The notes beneath the pieces are model-generated. The model worked only from the letters and a program-made list of their open reading frames with translations. It did no database searches and had not been told where the DNA came from. A program made the position numbers and the translations under genes. A stretch of DNA of 64,000 bases from Pseudoips prasinana. Taxonomy: Eukaryota; Arthropoda; Insecta; Lepidoptera; Nolidae. Of this stretch, positions 1-11,900 are shown piece by piece. Each line of letters begins with the position of its first letter. Within the stretch, counting starts at the first letter, position 1. Location: assembly GCA_951640165.1 (NCBI GenBank), contig OX621255.1, positions 5,022,001 through 5,086,000 of the forward strand, in the 5' to 3' direction.

Positions 1-348
1 TTGGTCCGAGCTGTTTTAATCTATTTGTAGAGAAGATAGAATATACTCGTAGTTATATATAACACTTCCTCACAGTATTTAGACGCTATAATATCTTACT
101 ATATATGTTGCTCGTTAATATCGTACTCTATATGTTTATTAATTATAAATTGTAAGCTAATATAATTATTCAACATAGTACTTGTTTGTTTCACCTTGTA
201 GTTTTTTGCATTGTGGAATGCAATAAATATATTGAGTATTAATTTTAATAACTGAATAATTGATTATATTTTTTATCTTTCATCATGTCAGCCAAATACT
301 GTCAGTCCCATAAAGGAGGCAGATTGTAGTAAATACAAAAAACAAAAA

Positions 349-480
349 AAAGTCAGGCCAATGACGTCCACAGCTGGACAAAGGCCTCTCTCACAGATCT
401 TCACTATTGCCGGTCTTGTGCTACCTGCATCTAGCGGCTTCCCCGAAACCTCTTTCAGGTATAACTGAGTGTAGTCCTAC
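349..480 (-). repeat. Family F/E repeat 3' tail (GTCCACTGCTGGACA type)
   Basis: Contains GTCCACAGCTGGACAAAGG, CTCTCTCACAGATCTTCAC and TTGCCGGTCTTG, the same order as copies at 5455-5590 and 62877-62958. This is the reverse complement of the tail seen in the family E repeats at 46.3 and 50 kb. Confidence 0.6.
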
Positions 481-933
481 CTAGTCGAAATATAATCGTA
501 GATCCGGCTCTGTCCAAAGCTTTCAGGGACAATTAGGCAATTTACCACCCACCCTGTTAGCTTGATTGTCTTCTAATGAATTCTAGTGGCTATTTTTCAT
601 TATGACTGCCAATATTTTAATGTAGCATTCTTGAAGATAATTTATGTTGATGGATGTCGTTGGTTTTGATGTTATGAGTTTTAGGAGACTAAAGATACTC
701 ATAGACTTGAAGAAAAGAGGAAGTTCTTAATTCGACTTCTTTTTGTATTAAGTTATGTGTGTTTGGGTTTTACAATGTTTATGCTCGATTTAAAAACCTT
801 TTTTAAAGTGAAAACTTTAGATCACGTGACCTGATCGAATATTCGTAAGACGGAGGGTCTTCTTTTAAGTCACACCAGACGTTTTTACGCCTTTAATTTT
901 TTGCCAACTACCTAACCAAATTTTGTTCTATTC

Positions 934-978
934 CTTAAATTTATTCCTACCATTCCCAATGCTAGGAATAAATTTAAG
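934..978. repeat. Perfect 16-bp hairpin
   Basis: CTTAAATTTATTCCTA (934-949) is followed by its exact reverse complement at 963-978, with a 13-base loop. Confidence 0.7.
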
Positions 979-1231
979 TAGGAAGCAATTATAATTACTA
1001 TGAGTCTTTACCGCCCAAAGGTGGAAGTAGCATCTTCCACTCGGCAGTCGGATTAAATATACTACTTTCCGAAAAATAGTTCTCACTTCTATCGGCAGTC
1101 CTTAAAGACTGCCCTGCATTTATTTTTATTATAAACATGTTTGCATATAAGAGAACCCCTTTTAAATGTTTTGAAATCCGGACATAATTTGAGGATTTGT
1201 GCAAAAATAGAAAATAAATAAATCAAATTAA

Positions 1232-1409
1232 TCTTGGGACAAATAAAACACCGCTATCTGATCCCAAACTAGGCAGAGCCTGTACTATGGCAACAAAAAA
1301 TTACACCCAGACAGACAACAAATAATCGTGCTCATCCCGCCAAAATGGTTGGGGATCGAACCCACGACCTCTGGCTTAACAGGCAGGGTCACTAACCACA
1401 AGACTATCA
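1232..1409 (-). repeat. SINE family C, tRNA-headed
   Basis: Reverse-strand copy: GATCCCAAACTAGGCAGAGC core, then GGGGATCGAACCCACGACC, the complement of a pol III B box within a tRNA-like head. Matches copies at 15730, 49471, 52883 and 57040. Confidence 0.7.
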
Positions 1410-1811
1410 GAAAATGGTTTAATAAATTATAACTTAGTTGTTATGTTTAAAATAAATAGTAGGCAGTAGTTAGTTACGGTCAGGATTTTACCTCCTAGAT
1501 ACAAGATTCAAAATATCGTTACAAATTTGGTGACATACACAAATTTCGGATGTTCAGTTTGACTTCTTCTTCTTCTTTTTATAAATGGCAATTAGTGCCG
1601 ACGTCGACAATTCTGCCAATGTCAGATTGTGAAATGGGAAAACGTGAAATAATTTGATTCAATTTTAACGACACTAAATTGGTAACACTAATTGTGTATC
1701 TTGCTGAGTGTGTTATAACACTGGAATAGACATAATAATGATTATACATAATATAAATAAATAATTAATATACGTCCAGTTTGACTTATTTAAAGCAGCT
1801 ATTTCATATCA

Positions 1812-1950
1812 TCATCACACAATCAGCTTAATATCTGCTACTGCTGGACATAGGCCTCCCTCGTTTCCAAAATGTTGCCATTATGAGTGGTTTGCCTTTT
1901 AAACTCCGTCCATGTTTCTTGCGAGAAACAACTCAGACTAGTACCTCATT
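1812..1950 (-). repeat. Family F repeat fragment
   Basis: TATCTGCTACTGCTGGACATAGGCC-like text (positions about 1830-1860), then AAAATGTTGCCATTATGAG and GGTTTGCC; same order as copies at 16852 and 41333. Confidence 0.5.
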
Positions 1951-2353
1951 ATCTGCAATAGGACAAGGAGGCAATCAAAATAACATTTTATAAAGTCGTA
2001 GTAAATACTTTATTAAGCTTTGAAGTCATAATTGATGTAATCAAGTGCCAATAACCTAATCTTCTAGCTTACTCACGCATAAAATCAACAACTTTTCTTG
2101 TTCAACCAATTCGGCAAATAACGATGACAAATCCAAGCTAAAATAGGTGACCGACTTGAATTCTTTTGACCCTCAATCCCTGAGTCATCATCACTTGACA
2201 ATAATATCCTCCTAGTCCAAAATGGCGGTCAGTCTTAAATGTATCCATTTAAGACATATTATAGTGTCTGCAATTTCTTTCATCACCAACATGCAGACTC
2301 CGGGCTGATATTGAAAATTGTTTAATAACAGAAAAAACCGAAAAGGAATTTTC

Positions 2354-2608
2354 TGGTCACCGTAGCCTAGTTGGTAGTGCTCCTGCCTACGAAGCTGGTG
2401 GTCCTGGGTTCGAATCCCGGTAAGTGCAAATATTTGTGTGATGAGCACGAATATTTGTTTCTGAGTCATGGATGTTTTCTATGTATATAAGTATTTATCT
2501 ATCTATATAAGTATGTATATCGTCGTCTGGTACCCATAGTACAAGCTTTGCTTAGTTTGGGGCTAGGATGATCTGCGTGGCATTGTCCCGAGATATTATT
2601 ATTATTAT
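2354..2608 (+). repeat. SINE family A, tRNA-headed
   Basis: Head begins GGTCACCGTAGCC. A-box-like TAGCCTAGTTGG and B box GGTTCGAATCC are both intact, followed by a body with GTTTGGGGCTAGGATG and an (ATT)n end. About 255 bp. Other copies: 16000, 16442, 24104, 44500, 47271, 63050. Confidence 0.82.
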
Positions 2609-4149
2609 AGGATACGTCAGTCAAGACAAGACTAAAGCCTGACCTGTTCAGCAGATACGCCAGAAAGTACAGGGGAACATCGTCAGCGTCACTCCTCCTC
2701 GCACAACAGCTTTTCTAAAAGATAAAAGTTTAATTTTGCCACCATTTCGACCCAATACGCTGCCATCTTCCTCACTCGATAGACGTAATACATCCCATTC
2801 TTCGTTGGCAGTTAAATTATTACTGATTAGAATATATATTATGTATATGACTATGACTAAAGGGGCCACAGGTGCGTTGTCAATCTTTAAGAAAGGAATA
2901 GCCTGGCTTATTAATGGTTGCCTTTGATTCCACAGAATTGTGTTGTAATAAAGTTTCTACCATGTAAAATTATATGACGGTAGGGTCTATAGCGGAACAT
3001 GGTGGCAGTTATAACTTCAAACAATTCCTCACAATAATAATAAATGGTTTATTAGCAGCCAATAGTACAACGGTTTGGTATTTTAACATTAAGTTTTAAA
3101 ATACTTTAACTTAAAATAATAGACAAGATAAAAAAAAAGAAAAAAACACAAGGAAAAATGTACCAAACAGATATTGTCGGAACTAAATTTCGGCTATACA
3201 AATAGTAGATAGAGTTGCCCCTGACTCCCAAACTAGGAGAGATCCTGAGTTTTGAGTCAATCAGTGGTTCTTCGCTCTGACTACAAATAAAGCGAGAATA
3301 CATCGTGATAAATGCGGTAAAGTACACGTAGAGACCTCTGGGCTTCGAATCTTAACTGACTGTCGCTTAAAGATTTACGGTTCTGAGAATAATATCTATA
3401 GCAAGAGATGCGATTTTAGGAATTTCTAATATCATGTAGTTTAAACATTATTTTGATATAAAAACACGTTTAACTCGTGATGTTGACTAGACAGTGTTGC
3501 ATTACAACGTCACGGCTCTTGACGTCCTTCCAAAACTACGGAAAAAACTCTTTCGCAAACGATATAGATGACATAATGGCCTTTATTACGAAGGTAGAAA
3601 GATGAGAATTGGATAGCAGATTCAGTTGACCAATTAACGCGTTTAACCACGCTTGCACAGAACAATGTGGTTTTAGGCACGGGCAATGTTTGATTGTGGG
3701 ATCAGTGAGCATGTTATTAGCCTCTTGGTTTGGTGGTATACATTAGATTAGATGATTTTTCGGAACAAAAATATACGCAATACCTACTAAGTAATATCAG
3801 CGTCATATAGTGCCAGTGGCGATTGCCTTCTAATGGCAACCGTGTTCAACGTGTAGAGGTTTCGACCGCTGATAATGAAGTCCTAGGTTCAATCCGACAA
3901 GCGAGTAAAGCTCCTGGATAGTAGCACCTAAACCTACCGTTACTATTGAGGATATAAAGAGCACCTGTATTTGCCCATACACATCATTCTTCTTAATAGT
4001 CTACCATCTGTAACTGCCCTATGGTGTAAGTTACATAGTCAGTATTTTTTTTAGTATACGAACTGATCTCCCGCTCATGTTTATTGTCTGGTGCAGCAGT
4101 AGAACCTTTAAACTTCAATATAGTAAAAAAACCAGAGGTCGTGGGTTCG

Positions 4150-4560
4150 ATCAAATCAAATTATGTAGGATATATTGGGTCCTAGTATTACTCTTGCTGC
4201 TGCTTCTCCTGTATTTGTTTAAAGGTGTTGATGTTCTTATGTTTCTTCTTCCCACAAACTCAGTTTCGTCAGTTATAAAGTTTGGAGACTTATTTCTATC
4301 GGGTGGCTCAGGAGTTGTTGTGTTAACTTCACTACTTCTATTAATATCTGCATTAAATTCACCGGCCATTTAATCTGACAAGTGTTTGACACACATTGGT
4401 AACGCGTGTGGGTATGATATGTGTGTTGCAAGCTAAGAGCTTTTCTCACTTGAGTTTGTTTCGCCGGACCGCCTAAACTGGGCCGTGTTGAACCGATAGT
4501 AAAGAAACCCACTGAGTGTGTTTCGCTGAGTCTTCTCAGTTGGTCTGATCACCATTGTAA
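4150..4560 (-). other. Possible 5' end of a retrotransposon or short coding fragment
   Basis: On the minus strand an ATG at 4369 opens a 72-codon frame starting MAGEFNADINRSSEVNTTTP with polar, non-repetitive composition. It is preceded by about 190 bp of moderately GC-rich leader-like sequence and followed by a fragment of a SINE C head. I do not recognise the protein. It could be an ORF1 start of a non-LTR element or chance. Confidence 0.2.
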
Positions 4561-5218
4561 AAATATTTAATTCTTACCTTAACATAGACAGAAATATTCA
4601 GACACGATGTAGTAAATATAAATATGGATAATTAAAAGTAGTTACTAAACATTTAAATAACCACTTTAACATTAAGTAAAATAAGATAACTAATTAAGTT
4701 TACAATACTATCATAAATTAAATGTTAATTCTTAACGATTCGATAAAACATCAGATCTAAATATCTACATGGTAGGTACATGTACATCGAAATAACTATG
4801 TACAATATTTTCAAACCCTTTCCTTAACGTCTACGTTAATAAATGCCTTTTTATTTCATTATTTTTATTTAATAATTTTCGTTCGAAATCGTTTTATTAG
4901 GTGGACTACGGCTTTACCGACTTGTTAAAATGTAGAAAAAGCAATTCATAGATACAAACGCCCTTGCAGTTTTATTTATAAACTGTAGAACCCGTTTAGT
5001 GAGTCATGAAAACCATAAAGTAACATGGTTATGACTTAACCGACTAAGTTTTGTTCCGCTTTTTATGACGTCACGTATCTGCACCACAAAGGTTTTTGAC
5101 CTTGGACTTGGTTTTATAGATAAACATCGTCGAAACAAAAACGCTAGAAATAAAGCAGTCGTTTTTTCCCTATAATTTATGTAAACGAAAAGCTACACCG
5201 CCAAAGAACAAACCATTT

Positions 5219-5645
5219 GCTATTATAAAGATAAAGATTTATTTGAGTTTTTATGAATCAGCCTGTTTTACTGGAAATTCCATATTGAAAAGAATGAAAA
5301 TAAACGAATAAATGATGAATTCAATGGAAAACGTTAAGAGCTATTGTCGATGGATCTTCCTCTAATGTCCCATAACTAATCCCCGTCTCTACTTACACGC
5401 CACATTACACTGAATCTTATTCTATTTTGAGCAAGGTTGAGCATATGCTGTCCTCATCATCATATCAGCCGAAAGATGTCCACTGCTGGACAGCAGCCTC
5501 CCCCAAAGATCTCCACAATTGCCGGTCTTGCGCTTCCAGCGATCCTTACTACTTCATACTGTAGGGGGCCTATGCTGCACTTCTCTAAAATATATGAGCT
5601 AATCAAAACGAAAAAGTGATTTTTTTATGCAGAATGTTTACTCTA
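5219..5645 (+). repeat. Intronic duplication, copy 1
   Basis: From about 5220 the sequence is nearly identical to 6841 onward for more than 220 bp, and more loosely after that (both contain AAAGATCTCCACAATTG and end near ATGCAGAAT). Copy 1 carries an intact family F tail (5455-5550). Confidence 0.85.
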
Positions 5646-5816
5646 AGGTTAAACACTTAGAACTTCGCAATTACGTATTGGATCTATAATATCATCTGTT
5701 TTCATTTTGCTGTCCCTTTTCCTCTATACGATTTTATACTTCTCTATGACAAGGTATAAAACCGAAGAGTTTCTTATAAATTAGCAATGTATAGTAATAA
5801 ATCTTCTTTTCCACAG

Positions 5817-5972
5817 CGCGATGAAGAGAAAGCCAGCCTCATACACGAGCTCACAGCACAGAACTCCAGGCTCACCGCACAGCTCAAGGAGTCCTCTGCG
5901 ACGGAGGCTAATTTGCTGGCACAGTTGGAGGGGCTAAAAGACCAGTGCTCCATGAGGAAGACTAGCTTACAG
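5817..5972 (+). CDS. BicDR: BicDR exon a (first visible coding exon)
   Basis: 156 bp, 52 codons, phase 0 at both ends. Acceptor is a pyrimidine run ending TTTTCCACAG just before 5817; donor is CAG|GTACGG at 5973. The peptide starts [19 protein letters not shown] and continues as a charged coiled coil ending KTSLQ. It matches the BICDL1 segment 'READREKSRAVQELSEQNQ' in register. GC content is clearly higher than the flanking intron. An in-frame ATG 30 bp upstream (5787) lies inside the intron and is not a start. The next upstream coding exon was not found between 1 and 5816. Confidence 0.88.
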
Positions 5973-8900
5973 GTACGGTAACTATATATCAAAAGTCATT
6001 GAGCTTGTTTATACCCACTTAACGTATGGGTAGTGGTGTCAGAGTTGTTCAAGCCGCCCATTAGGCCACTGACATGTTTTAACGACTGTTGTCTAATGGC
6101 TACAACCGGGACCGTCAGCTAAACGTGCCCTCCGAGGCACGGAGACGCTCAGAAATTAAACCACTTTGGCGGTCACCCAGCTATTGACTGACCGCGAGCC
6201 TAGTTGCTCGACCTCACCCGATCACTTACGGACCGGCGAGAGCATCTGGCTATGAGCGACTCCTTGAGTTGTTTATAAGAAATACCGATGCCTATGGTTG
6301 AGGTAGACAATCAGTTGGATGGATAAGCTACTAGTAGTACCTGAAAGAAGGCATCCAATTTAACAGCTAAAAATAAGTATATCTAAATAGATGCTTATTT
6401 AAACTATTTAAATTAACGATGCACTTAAAACCAGATGCCTTTATCAGTATGTAAGTGATCGACGAAGTAGAGCATTCAGATTGGTAGCCAATCTGTAATA
6501 CCCCTGGTCTCTGACTGAATTTCGGCTACAGTGGCCATGTTCAACTCCGCAGAACGTGCAACAGTGCAAGAGTATCTGCGCAAATACAGGTCCACTTTCA
6601 TAATGGGCGTAGCACCGACTTCTTAACGCGCTCTTCGAGGCACAGATATATCTTCCATCTGGAAGATGACGACGTTATATACCTGTGCCATGAAAAACAA
6701 CCAGCGGCATCTGCTGCTGGTGGTTTTTCTTGCCATAAAACCGCAATAATATGATCTGAATATAACACTGCCTACGAGGCAATTCAATTGGGTCTACAGA
6801 TGAGGTGACGGCCTCAGTGGTTTAATTTCTGAAATTCTCCGCTATATAAAGATAAAGATTTATTTGAGTTTTTATGAAACAGCCTGTTTTACTGGAAATT
6901 CCATACTGAAAAGAATGAAAATAAACGAATAAATGATGAATTCAATGGAAAACGTTAAGAGCTATTGTCGATGGATCTTCCTCTAATGCCCCATAACTAA
7001 TCCCCGTTTCCAGTAAAATGCCACATTACACTCAATCTTATCCTATTTTGAGCAGGGTTGAGCATATGTCGAAAGATGAACAACAAAGATCTCCACAATT
7101 GTTGGTCTTGGGCGACTTCCAGCGACTCACAAGCTGCACTTCTGTAAAAATATGAGATTTATCTGACCTATAATGTAAAAGGTTTAATGCAGAATATTGA
7201 CTTAGAAAGTCAAGTCTCCGCTATATATATCTGCTTCTAAGAGTATGTTAAGCTATTCGTCCTGGTTGTAATCACTGGACTTCAATCGTTTAGGCTTGAA
7301 CAACTCTGCCACAAGGCTAAGCACTGCCCACACAAAGATAATTAAGTAATTGGAGGATGACTAGCCAACCAGTATTTGACATTTCCATTTATCAGTTCCA
7401 GCTGTTGTCCGGAAAGGTCACAGGGTAAAGCGCTATGCGCTTTACGGGGACTCAATATGGTGTTTATTAGGTCAACAAAATAAACTTAATAAGAGTGCAA
7501 TCTATTGCTTTATAACTGCCTGCTTCTGAAGTCATGTTTCATTACATAGATCATCCGAAACTTGTCGAATTTGCTGACAAAAATCTATCTATTTCGACAG
7601 GACCACGTCCAAAGTCTGCAATCCTTGAAATCGGAGTTGGCGATGGTGACAGATAAGAAGGCAGAATTGGAGCGAAGACTAACAGGGTCACTGCAGAACA
7701 AGGAGAATCTGATGCAGCAGCTGGATGAAGCCAATGACAGGATTGTGGCGTTGGAGAGGCAATTGAAAGAACAGGTAAGAAATCACAATATTATAAAGGT
7801 GAAAATTTGTGAGTGTGTATAACGACCGAACGGATTTTGATGAAACTTTGTAGTAATATGGCTTATATGTATATTTGAATAACACATAGGCTATAATTTA
7901 TACATTTTAACGCGAGTGAAACCGCGGGACACAGCTAGTATTTTATATTTCCATGTGTTTCATATCAATATTTTTCACATTGTAGTCAAACTGCAAACCT
8001 GTCGTTCTATTCTGTTGGATTTAATGGCATTCCACTTTACCTACGCATCATTTTGCCAGTGTGAAGTAAGGCTTAAATATAACGGATATGTATATTTTCG
8101 TGCAAAGCTTATTATGTTATGAACTAGTAGCCCCAACAGAACAATTCTAATTATTTCAAAATATTCCTGTTTCTGCACCTTAATATTAAATTCTTTCGAT
8201 TCTAAAGAGTCCTTAACATCATAATCTTAGTGATAAGTAAGCACTAACAGGGACTTCGGTGGGACTTGCAACTTCAAATAATTAAAATCTTAGCCACTGG
8301 GTATCGGAAAAGGGCGATGTGGTATACTTAGTTAAACTTGCTTGGCAGCGTACTTAAAAATATAGATTCTACCTACAAAAAGAAAGGAAAACCCAAAAAC
8401 AACGATATTATGTTAAACAGCTTTAAACCAATATCTGGAGTAGTTTATTATACGGATCTTGTAGCAACAAGGAACAAGTTCCGGGCGTTTAAGCGCTTTT
8501 GCCATACCTACTATTGGAATCAAATATAACAGCTCACTTAGGACCCTAAAAAAAATAAGAAGAAAGTTAATGCGTGCAATAAAATATTATTAAAGCTCAT
8601 TGTCATAGATCACACTTGTTCGAAATTCGACCATTAAGGTTCTATAGTCAAAGACTATAGACATTGAAGACAAATAATATTAATCTGTTCTCAGTTTTGA
8701 CACTCAGTTTGTCATCTCTTCTCAATTTGCTAAAAGCATAGTAGTGTGTAATATTATTGTTTGTAAAAATACTTACTTGTAATGCTTATTGTACTGTGTA
8801 TTAGATTTCTGCACTCCTTCTCCATATGAACTTTAACTGTCCCAAATTTCATACTCCCCCGTCCTTGCAGTTTTCGTAAAAAGGGGTACAAAGTTTTTTC

Positions 8901-11900
8901 TACACGCATTAATGTAATGATTCCGAAATCCGCAAATAACTTTCCAACCGTACCTTGTACTTCTATTGAAGAATTGCTTTTTGCATCATTGAATCGATCG
9001 AATTCAATGTATCCCACAAAGCGTCGGCCTTCAACAATACTTAATAACCTATTGTACACTTTAATACACTTTATACCATTTGTACACTTTCGCAATGCTA
9101 ATGATGTGGATTTTGTGTCTGTAATGATTTGATTTAAATCTGTACTTTATGATCGATGCAATGTTTTGCGCAACGGCTTGCGATGGCTGCGTATCTCTCT
9201 TCAAGTGTTTCAAGAGCTTGTATACAAAAAATATAAAAATATCTTTAGAGTTAATGGATTCTATGTAATGGATTCTATGGATTTAGGTGATATATTTATG
9301 ACAGCTTGCTCCCGCTGCTTTCGCCGTGTTGTTATTCTTGCTGAAATATTAAAAGTTTTGAATTATTAAGTAATTAACGAATTTTAGGTACTATTTGATG
9401 CACCTTTACTACCTATTATCTGCCAAAGTAACCATTACCGCTGTCATACCATAGTCGCTGATCGTTCTTACCTGTAAAGGTGACATGCACAGTAAAACTT
9501 TCAGCCTTTATAAAATGACGAAGGTCTGGCTGTCGTGGGCTCTTGCTCTTCGATAGATAGGATACTGATTTCTCAGTAAATGCAATTTTGTTTTGTGGTG
9601 ACGTCAAACTTTGGGACTTGTGGTCGTTATGTGATGCAAACATTTGATAATCATACGTGCCCCGTTGCAGTCCGAATATGCTGTAACGGTATACTGAGTG
9701 GCACCCTTTTAGAGACATACTGAATATGTTTGTGCTTTTTCGACGTAAATCTTCTTTACCCACGCTTGACTCGGGAAGGAGCTGGTGAATGCCTGGTGCG
9801 AGCGTTACGAAGAGTATGATTGGGTGAGGCGAACGGTAGTTGAGAGGGAAGCTAATGAAGATAGAAAGAGAGAGTTACGTTTCGAATATTACTGAAGGGG
9901 AAAGGGAGAGAGGTGCAATCGCACATTTTCTTTAACTATTGGTACTTTTAAACTTCCGCCTCTTTTTATATAAAACCATTCACCGTAAGGAAACTGGGTC
10001 CATCGCGTGGTAGAGGAGGGATGTAGGTTTAAGGGAGGCCCCTGTGATGCATCAACGCTCACCTTATCTGTATCTCAGTATTCCCCACTCTTTCTAGCCA
10101 AAGTTGCTAATATTTCCGCTTTGGATACTCGTTCTAATATATAACTTACAGAAGTTCTTGGTGAAGTATTTTAATAGGTAGGGATTTTGCTGGTATACAT
10201 CCCACACATCTGTTTCAAATTTTGTAAATTCAAGATCAAAACATTCACTGTATCAATCTACCCAACCAGTTGACATCCTGTCTTTTCATCAACAATGCTG
10301 ATTCGAAGTGCACCTTTCATTTTGCAATATCCGCTGGTTTGACTCAGAACAATGGTCGGTAATTAAAACTAATCTCAGCCCGAAGGTTGTCCAATTGGGC
10401 AATGTTTGAAGGCCCTTGCGAATGACGATTTTGTATTGGTAAACTAAAGTAGTGGGGGATAACTGCCCCTTAGGACGAGTGGTGGCGTGTACAATCACAT
10501 ATATAGAAATCCATATTATGTACATGTTGGGCAACAAATTATTGAAGCGAAAAATTGATTATAGTCCAGTCAAATTAGACTAAAAAATAGGGGTAAGGTT
10601 ACAATAATTCCCATTAGGCTGGAAATTGGTAGGATCGTTCACAATCACAACAGATCAGTGGAATAAGCCTACCGGGACAACCACATTAAAAAAAAAAACG
10701 CCACCTTTGAGGTAGTCTACTAGATACTACCTCAAAGGTGGCGTGGACACGTGTGCATATTATGACGATTAAAACTTCAACTTTTTAAATCGTTATATCT
10801 AAAAAACGGTGGCACTTAGGAAAAAAGTATTACAACATTTTTTTGTAGATAATTATTGAGTCTACAATTTTGTCTCAAATAATTTTATGATAAAACTTAC
10901 CGTTTTGATGAAAAACACGTTTTTGTGACGTTTGACCCCACGCAAATTTTTTTGCACGTGCGGGATCGATGAGGACTTTTCACATTTCTTTTATAATAGT
11001 GTAATGAACGATCCTAGAAAGTTCAGCCTAATGGGAATTATTGTAACCTTGATGTCTAAATTGACCGGACTATTAGGCGCGTTGAGCACTTCTTGGTTGA
11101 ACAAAAATCATGGAAGTTGCGTCATCTTTACTAAACGATTTCAATTAGCTATATGTATGTATATTGGGTCAAAAAAAGCGTGAAACTCGCATCATCTTCA
11201 CGTCACGCTTCCCATGAGCTATATCCATCCATCCAAAATTTAAGTACTTGGCATTTGTCTGTGTAGCATTCTCCAATTATCCCGTTGTAGATCCATTCCT
11301 TTTACTTCTTGATAACTGTCCACTTGTAATGTTTCTTTAAGTTGATCACTAAACTTTGTCGTCAGTCTTCCTCTCTTTCTTCTTGCGTCTATCTTCCCTT
11401 CTAACCGTCAATTATATTTGTGATAAACTGGTCATATGCTATATGTATGTCTTATATTGTATGTTATTTAAATTGAAGAAGTGCAAAAAACAGTGTTAAC
11501 TTGGCAGTGCCCAAAGAATTCTTTGTGGACGCGTAGCTACCTCTACGCCTTCCATGACCCTTGAGTTTGCGTTCATATCGAGGAAATGCCCTCCCGGTGG
11601 AACGACATGCCAGTGTCTTTGCATATTAACTAAGAATGACAGCTGTACAAAAACTTCTCTAGAACAACCAGCTCTACAACCTATAGATATATATATAAAT
11701 ACTTACACGACGTCATTCCATGCCTGCATATCATATTTGCACAAATGTTTCAGTTTGTATTCGCTCCAAGGCTTCTGTTTGTTTTCTGCCAACTGTTTTT
11801 TTGTTACGTACTTGTTATTCTGTCCGTGCACAGTGCATGCTCACAGGTTATATTATTTCACTACAATGTTCAGTGGAGTCTGCGTTTCTAATACACTCTT

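Larger units (their letters stand above)
1..5816 (+). other. Upstream intron of BicDR (5' end outside window)
   Basis: No convincing coding exon for the N-terminal part of the adapter was found. The stretch contains SINE copies, a Lepidoptera-type 3'-tail repeat near 350-470, another at 5455-5550, a small hairpin (934-978) and a direct duplication (5219-5645). 2609-4140 and 4570-5218 hold nothing I can name beyond AT-rich sequence. Confidence 0.6.

Noticed and set aside
2354..2430. tRNA gene
   Set aside because: A- and B-box-like motifs are present, but the same head recurs at seven sites attached to a common body, so these are SINE heads; no clean cloverleaf was drawn.
5774..5992. Minus-strand ORF over exon a
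   Set aside because: Shadow of a GC-rich coding exon.
7562..7600. Start codon for an internal BicDR isoform
   Set aside because: The frame upstream of 7601 opens at TTG and lies behind a good acceptor; it is intron.
9767..9893. Plus-strand charged frame with [20 protein letters not shown]
   Set aside because: Short, lacks splice signals, and overlaps the more convincing minus-strand segment in antisense.
10699..10743. let-7 microRNA gene
   Set aside because: Only the first nine bases agree, and an 18-bp stem with a 9-base loop is too short for a normal precursor. Kept only as a curiosity in the findings.
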